7,810 nucleotides of DNA from Bacillota bacterium (GTDB taxonomy: Bacteria > Bacillota > Clostridia > Lachnospirales > Lachnospiraceae): NCBI GenBank assembly GCA_023409835.1, contig JAEYQV010000103.1:1-7810 (forward strand), given 5' to 3'. The notes under the pieces are model-generated. The model did no database searches. It was not told the origin of the DNA and saw only the letters and a list, made by a program, of their open reading frames with translations. This document shows, piece after piece, positions 6,711 to 7,810 of this stretch. The position numbers were made by a program, and so were the translations under genes. Positions within the stretch are counted from its first letter, which is position 1; each line of letters starts with the position of its first letter.

Positions 6711-7810
6711 ATGGATAGTGATAGTAAGAAAGATCATATGAGGGAAAGTGTGATCGGAGCTACAACCGGACAACAGGTGGAACGATATGGACGAGCAGCC
6801 AGTGAATTCATTAAAGGGTACCGGGGTACCTTTGATGAAGACGGTAATCTTGTGAAAAAAGGACTGAAACAGGTTGCCGAGGGTAAAGTGAATAAAGGAT
6901 TCAAATATCAGAATCTAAAGCAACAAGCCGGTTTTGCTGCAGAGGTAGATTATGTGAATAGAACCAATGCAGATAACATTATTAACCGCAGTAATAATAG
7001 GGTGGCAAGATCGAATGATGTCGGAAGAGGAAATGATCAGGTATATGATGTTATTGTAGTTGATGTGAAAGGAAACCCCGTACTGAATGGTCAGGATCCA
7101 CAATGGGGAGCGCAGATGAAATTCTGCGGAGCTTATCAGACCAAAGAAGAGATAGTAAAAAGTTCTGAAAATACGGTTAATAAGTTGGCGGGTAAGAAGT
7201 GGGACAAGTATCGGGGACATGATGTTTTAGTTCCTAAAGAACAGTATGAATATGCAAAGAAATATGCATTAGAACAGGCTGAAATACTTGAGAAGCAAGC
7301 CTTAATTGAACAACAGAAAGGTAATATTGAAAAAGCAAAACAGTTAAAGGAGCAGGCAGAGAAGTATAAGCAAATAAGTAAAGATATAAAGAATAGCGGA
7401 ATATCCTCCAGAGAAGCTATGTTCTTAAGAGAACATCCTAAACTGGCAACGGCGAAGCATGTGGTTGAAACTGCCCATCGTTCCGGTATGGAAGAGGCCA
7501 AAGGAGCAGCTATAGTCTCCGGAGCGATTTCTGTGTCCCAGAATGTTGTATGTGTGATGAGAGGAGATAAGGAGATAACAGAGGCGTTACAAGATACTGC
7601 CATAGATGTAGCGAAAGGAAGTGCATTGGGTTATATCTCCGGGGCCAGTGATACAGCTATCAGAGGGTTTATGGCGGCCAGCAAGAATAAAACAATAGTT
7701 GCATTTTCGAAGACAAGTTTACCAGGTATGGTTGCATCTGTTACCCTTCAAGTGGGTAAATCATTAAAATCGTATCTTGACGGAGAGATTGATTGTATTG
7801 AGTTAGTGGA
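6711..7810 (+). CDS. Unrecognised protein, possible nuclease-fold N-terminus plus Gly-rich segment (3'-truncated by window)
   Basis: The frame starts at ATG 6711, with GGAGAG at 6697-6702 as ribosome binding site (8 nt spacing), and stays open for 366 codons to the window end. The C-terminus is not visible. I do not recognise the family. Residues 1-60 are charged and probably helical. Residues 62-140 contain FKYQNLKQQAGFAAEV (E78), a GRGNDQVYDVIVVD segment (D109, D113, D118) and GAQMKF (Q135, K137). The E...D...QxK spacing resembles a PD-(D/E)XK (restriction-endonuclease-like, Mrr-type QxK) core, which is a hypothesis only. Residues about 178-226 are rich in Lys, Glu, Gln and Ala and look like a coiled coil. 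Residues about 262-350 are Gly/Ala/Ser-rich and partly hydrophobic (AAIVSGAISVSQNVVCV; SALGYISGASDTAIRGFMA), suggesting membrane association or helix packing. The coding sequence looks more A-rich than comEC, with frequent AAA, AAT and AGA codons, in keeping with an accessory gene. Confidence 0.8.
   Translation, partial: MDSDSKKDHMRESVIGATTGQQVERYGRAASEFIKGYRGTFDEDGNLVKKGLKQVAEGKVNKGFKYQNLKQQAGFAAEVDYVNRTNADNIINRSNNRVARSNDVGRGNDQVYDVIVVDVKGNPVLNGQDPQWGAQMKFCGAYQTKEEIVKSSENTVNKLAGKKWDKYRGHDVLVPKEQYEYAKKYALEQAEILEKQALIEQQKGNIEKAKQLKEQAEKYKQISKDIKNSGISSREAMFLREHPKLATAKHVVETAHRSGMEEAKGAAIVSGAISVSQNVVCVMRGDKEITEALQDTAIDVAKGSALGYISGASDTAIRGFMAASKNKTIVAFSKTSLPGMVASVTLQVGKSLKSYLDGEIDCIELV

Noticed and set aside
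6818..6832. Two GGTACC palindromes in close succession
   Set aside because: They encode ordinary residues (YRGT) in the last gene. Two adjacent six-base palindromes are weak evidence for a site.
6915..7603. Minus-strand open frames (6915-7220 and 7136-7603) in the last gene region
   Set aside because: The plus strand is continuously open from 6711 with a good ribosome binding site and balanced, charged protein composition. The minus frames are Ser/Cys/Phe-rich and overlap each other, typical of antisense shadows.

Overview
The window reads as a chromosomal segment from a low-to-moderate GC Firmicute, most likely a clostridial (Lachnospiraceae-like) bacterium. This rests on the AGGAGG-type ribosome binding sites, a sigma-A style promoter with an A/T-rich spacer, AGA/ATA-tolerant codon use, a clostridial-type OmpR/HAMP-kinase pair and a GerMN lipoprotein. 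The assignment is inferred from style, not from a marker gene. All genes lie on the + strand.

Positions 1-156 hold a promoter (about 21-49) and a leader of roughly 100 nt. Then follow comEA (DNA-binding SLBB + helix-hairpin-helix protein), an OmpR/PhoB response regulator, a HAMP sensor histidine kinase, a lipoprotein with two GerMN domains, and full-length comEC (DNA translocation channel with a C-terminal metallo-beta-lactamase domain). The gaps are short (86 nt or less) and no convincing terminator separates these five genes, so they probably form one operon. comEB, which sits between comEA and comEC in Bacillus, is absent; a two-component system plus lipoprotein takes its place. The kinase/regulator/GerMN-lipoprotein trio resembles the actinobacterial mtrA-mtrB-lpqB module, which suggests an envelope-sensing system whose lipoprotein may modulate the kinase.

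After comEC comes a 171-nt gap with a plausible extended -10 promoter. A sixth gene begins at 6711 and is still open at the window edge (366 codons visible). I do not recognise its family. Its first third has an E...D...QxK pattern of conserved-looking residues that could be a PD-(D/E)XK nuclease fold. A charged coiled coil follows, then a glycine/alanine-rich hydrophobic stretch. It is the least explained part of the window.

Smaller structural oddities: a perfect 12-bp inverted repeat inside the kinase gene, a 19-bp tandem duplication spanning the stop codon of the lipoprotein gene, and an ATG-TGA start-stop overlapping the GTG start of comEC directly behind a strong Shine-Dalgarno sequence. 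I saw no rRNA, tRNA, insertion sequence or CRISPR array.
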